A stretch of 64,000 bases of DNA from contig CP135238.1 in assembly GCA_032834875.1 (NCBI GenBank), forward strand, positions 1,556,011-1,620,010, in the 5' to 3' direction. A program made the translations under genes and the position numbers. This stretch comes from Sulfuracidifex metallicus DSM 6482 = JCM 9184 (GTDB taxonomy: Archaea > Thermoproteota > Thermoprotei_A > Sulfolobales > Sulfolobaceae). Under the pieces are notes generated by a model. The model was not told the origin of the DNA and ran no database searches. It saw nothing but the letters and a program-made list of their open reading frames with translations. Positions 61,903 through 64,000 of this stretch are shown piece by piece; within the stretch, counting starts at the first letter, position 1; each line of letters begins with the position of its first letter.

Positions 61903-63471
61903 ATGAAGTATCCGCGCGAAAGCGATTTAGGCAAGATAGAATATAAACTTATTCTTTCAGCCTTGGATGAGAACAGATTAGAATCGCTTGCCACGCAAAT
62001 GAGATTTAGACTTGAGGAGGGAAATGGCGAAGCTTTCTACGTTTTAGGAGTAAGCAACGACGGAGACGTTATTGGAATGACCAAGGAGGAGATGCAAAAA
62101 AGCTTGGACGCACTAGAGAAGATAGCCGAGCTAGTAAATGCTAAAATAGTATATAAAAGAATTGTTGAAATAGGAAGAGGAAGAGAAGTTGCAGAGGTTT
62201 TAGTGAGGCTCTTTAGGGATCAAGTTCCCATTGAAATCAATCTAGCTGTGATGGGCCACGTTAACGCTGGCAAGAGCACTTTAACTGGAGTTTTAATTTC
62301 AGGTAAATATGATGATGGCAACGGATCACTTAGGGCAGTTGTAGCCAGACATCTGCATGAAGTAATTTCAGGTCGAACCTCGTCAATTAGCATGAGATTG
62401 TTAGGCTTCGACGATAAGGGAGAGGTAGTGAATAGGAGCGTTAGAGATCCTCTAGACGAAGCCGACATAACAATGAAGAGCTCAAAGGTGATTAGGCTAA
62501 TTGACCTTGGAGGACATGAGAGATACCTTAGGACCACCCTTAAAGGACTTCTAGGCTACGATGTGAATTATGTGATGTTGGTTGTTGGGGCTGACGATGG
62601 TCTGAGCACAATGGGAAGGGAACATCTTGCCATAGCTTCTATATTAAAATTCCCAGTTTTTGTTGTAATAACTAAGGTAGATAAGTATCCAAAGGAACGT
62701 ATAGATCAGATTATAAATGACGTCAAGTCGGTCCTAAAGATACCAGGAATAAACAGACTAGCCCTTGAAGTTGAGGACGAAGGAGACCTTTTAAATTCAA
62801 TTCTAGCAATGAAGACGACTAGGGTAGTGCCCATATTTAAGGTTTCTAATGTTACTGGAAAGGGTATAGATCTCCTTTTGAAGCTTTTGAACGTCTTACC
62901 TTCATCTACAAAAAGGATAGTTGATGAGTTACCTTTAGTTTACATAGATGAAATATACAATGTAACGGGAGTAGGTCCAGTCGTACTGGGTTCAGTAGTT
63001 AGAGGTTCCGTCTCATCAAATGAAGACTTTTACATAGGTCCAGACAAAGCCGGAGAATTCAAACAAGTGAAGGTAAAGAGTATTCAAATAAATAGAGTAT
63101 TCGTAGACAGGGCGAGCGAAGGCTACATTGCTACATTTGCAATACAAGGAGTGAATAAGGAATATCTCAGGAAGGGTATGATAATGTCAAAGAATAAGGG
63201 TCTTGCAGTGAAACGGTTCAAGGCTAGGGTATTCATTCTTCATCATCCTACTACAATAAGGGAAGGTTACGTAGCTACGATGCATCTCTATACTCTTAGG
63301 CAGGCTGTGAAGTTCGAGAAAATATATAAGAAAGTTCTAAGGAGCGGTGATTCAAGCGAGGTTATCCTTCATTTCCTATATAATCCTGAATATATAGAGA
63401 AAGGTCAGATATTCGTTTTTAGAGAAGGTAGAACTAGGGGGATCGGTGTGGTCTTAGAGCCATTAGCTTAG
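61903..63471 (+). CDS. GTPBP1-like translational GTPase
   Basis: EF-Tu-superfamily GTPase of 522 aa related to eukaryotic GTPBP1/2. The N-terminal 120 residues are family-specific. G1 is VMGHVNAGKSTLTGVL (about 115-130), switch regions follow, G3 is LIDLGGHERYLRTT and G4 is VVITKVDKYPK. Domains II and III start at about 340 (VYIDEIYNVTGVGPVVLGS) and 420. It probably acts in translation quality control. ATG 61903 is used since the frame upstream is only the shadow of the ZPR1 gene and a TATA-like TATTTATAA is about 22 bases before it. Confidence 0.88.
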   Translation: MKYPRESDLGKIEYKLILSALDENRLESLATQMRFRLEEGNGEAFYVLGVSNDGDVIGMTKEEMQKSLDALEKIAELVNAKIVYKRIVEIGRGREVAEVLVRLFRDQVPIEINLAVMGHVNAGKSTLTGVLISGKYDDGNGSLRAVVARHLHEVISGRTSSISMRLLGFDDKGEVVNRSVRDPLDEADITMKSSKVIRLIDLGGHERYLRTTLKGLLGYDVNYVMLVVGADDGLSTMGREHLAIASILKFPVFVVITKVDKYPKERIDQIINDVKSVLKIPGINRLALEVEDEGDLLNSILAMKTTRVVPIFKVSNVTGKGIDLLLKLLNVLPSSTKRIVDELPLVYIDEIYNVTGVGPVVLGSVVRGSVSSNEDFYIGPDKAGEFKQVKVKSIQINRVFVDRASEGYIATFAIQGVNKEYLRKGMIMSKNKGLAVKRFKARVFILHHPTTIREGYVATMHLYTLRQAVKFEKIYKKVLRSGDSSEVILHFLYNPEYIEKGQIFVFREGRTRGIGVVLEPLA

Positions 63472-63882
63472 TTACTTCAGTGCACCAGACTTCTCTAAGC
63501 TGCATGAGATTATATCCTTGGCTACCTTTTCTGCTTGGCCATCTATTATCTTCCTAAAGGACTGAGCCAAACTTCCCTTAGCTTCATATTCTACCTTCCA
63601 CTTTAGGACTTTTTCCTCAACGTCAAGGGTGGTTTTAACTACTACTTCCATCCCTGCGCCCTGAATTTCTATGGTATTCTTAATTACATTATTATTTACT
63701 TCAAAATCCTTTATCTCTCCATTCAACTCTATCGAAATGAAACCTACCTTTGTCTTAGTGATGAACTTGTCTCCGTTCCTGCTTGTAACTCCCGGTATGC
63801 AACACATTAAATTCTCCTTCTTAGATAAAAATGAAATTAGACTAATGCTGTCCTTTATGCTTTCCTCTCCATCGATTTCCAT
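63472..63882 (-). CDS. CoxG-like SRPBCC-domain protein
   Basis: Protein of 136 aa similar to CO dehydrogenase subunit G: the family start CIPGVTSRNGDKFITKTKVGF, followed by LNGEIKDFEVN, TTLDVEEKVLKWKVEYEAKG and a C-terminal helix. The SRPBCC fold binds hydrophobic ligands. In bacteria CoxG recruits CoxD/CoxE (AAA and VWA proteins) to the membrane for Mo/Cu enzyme maturation; a MoxR/VWA pair exists at 8952-11458, far away. The gene is convergent with the GTPase, stop next to stop. Confidence 0.7.
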   Translation of the reverse strand: MEIDGEESIKDSISLISFLSKKENLMCCIPGVTSRNGDKFITKTKVGFISIELNGEIKDFEVNNNVIKNTIEIQGAGMEVVVKTTLDVEEKVLKWKVEYEAKGSLAQSFRKIIDGQAEKVAKDIISCSLEKSGALK

Positions 63883-63947
63883 GCTTTAGAAATTATAATG
63901 AGGGATTAAAAATAGTTAGTTACGTTTGTCTTGACACATAGCTAAAT

Positions 63948-63991
63948 AAATCTCTCTTACTGTGAAAATATACAATGTAGAAGAGAGATTT
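63948..63991. repeat. Inverted repeat at the right edge
   Basis: AAATCTCTCTT (63948-63958) and AAGAGAGATTT (63981-63991) form a perfect 11-base inverted repeat with a 22-base spacer upstream of the CoxG-like gene. It may be an operator for the next gene beyond the window or a transcript hairpin. The window ends too soon to say. Confidence 0.35.
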
Positions 63992-64000
63992 TCCCTCTTC

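Noticed and set aside
1-64000. tRNA, rRNA, CRISPR arrays and integration sites
   Set aside because: Intergenic regions were read for T-arm/anticodon patterns, spaced repeats of 24-30 bases and attachment repeats; none was convincing.

Overview
The window comes from a thermoacidophilic crenarchaeon of the order Sulfolobales, most like Metallosphaera in gene content. The evidence is an archaeal information-processing set (aIF1A, aIF2-beta, NMD3, Rio1, a Sulfolobus-type SSB), a geranylgeranyl reductase almost identical in layout to the Sulfolobus enzyme, the non-classical SdhABCD complex, archaeal pantoate kinase and phosphopantothenate synthetase, methylmalonyl-CoA mutase with its epimerase, moderately AT-rich DNA, and many start codons 24 to 28 bases downstream of a TATA box, as expected for leaderless transcripts. 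From memory, Metallosphaera sedula carries sdh, a thiolase and the mutase/epimerase pair in the same relative order; this was not checked. No rRNA, tRNA, CRISPR array or complete transposon was found.

Layout. 0-4.7 kb: a cut-off gene, a small unknown gene, geranylgeranyl reductase, a frame-broken DUF2070 membrane protein and a HAD phosphatase. 4.7-8.7 kb: sdhABCD. 8.8-11.5 kb: tandem hairpins, then a VWA/MoxR-ATPase pair on the opposite strand. 11.6-13.7 kb: an AT-rich island with a membrane-tethered HTH regulator and two exported beta-rich proteins. 13.9-18.5 kb: ssb, a PqqD-like protein, MoeA, homoserine kinase and cystathionine synthase. 18.5-21.7 kb: small unknown genes, a nuclease-like protein and the aIF1A-Rio1-KH operon. 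21.9-27.6 kb: thiolase, a tRNA methylthiotransferase and the aIF2-beta-DUF424-NMD3-RNase HII-TGS operon. 27.6-31.3 kb: a pilus-type assembly platform (frame-broken) and its ATPase. 31.5-41.5 kb: pyrophosphatase, glycosyltransferase, thiamin (ThiDN) and molybdopterin (MoaD-MoaE fusion) genes, a large FAD/Fe-S oxidoreductase and coenzyme A genes. 41.6-45.4 kb: ABC exporter, a RAM-domain regulator, a candidate structured RNA, two ribbon-helix-helix regulators and a metallo-beta-lactamase fold protein. 45.4-51.2 kb: a LeuA-type synthase and a scattered pterin cluster (MptE-like kinase, PTPS-like protein, DHPS-like protein) around a HEPN-like trio. 51.3-64 kb: thioredoxin reductase, inositol-phosphatase family, membrane-anchored tandem AAA ATPase, carotenoid-desaturase-like flavoprotein, phosphodiesterase/phosphoribosyltransferase, the mutase and epimerase, Hsp20, ZPR1, a GTPBP1-like GTPase and a CoxG-like protein.

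How the genes fit together. Thiolase, mutase, epimerase and succinate dehydrogenase can all serve the 3-hydroxypropionate/4-hydroxybutyrate CO2-fixation cycle and central C4 metabolism. Cofactor supply is a second theme (CoA, thiamin, Moco, a folate-like pterin). The sites most worth a second look are three frame breaks of one or two bases, the SdhABCD-adjacent MoxR/VWA pair, the membrane HTH island, two structured non-coding loci and several tightly interlocked divergent promoters.
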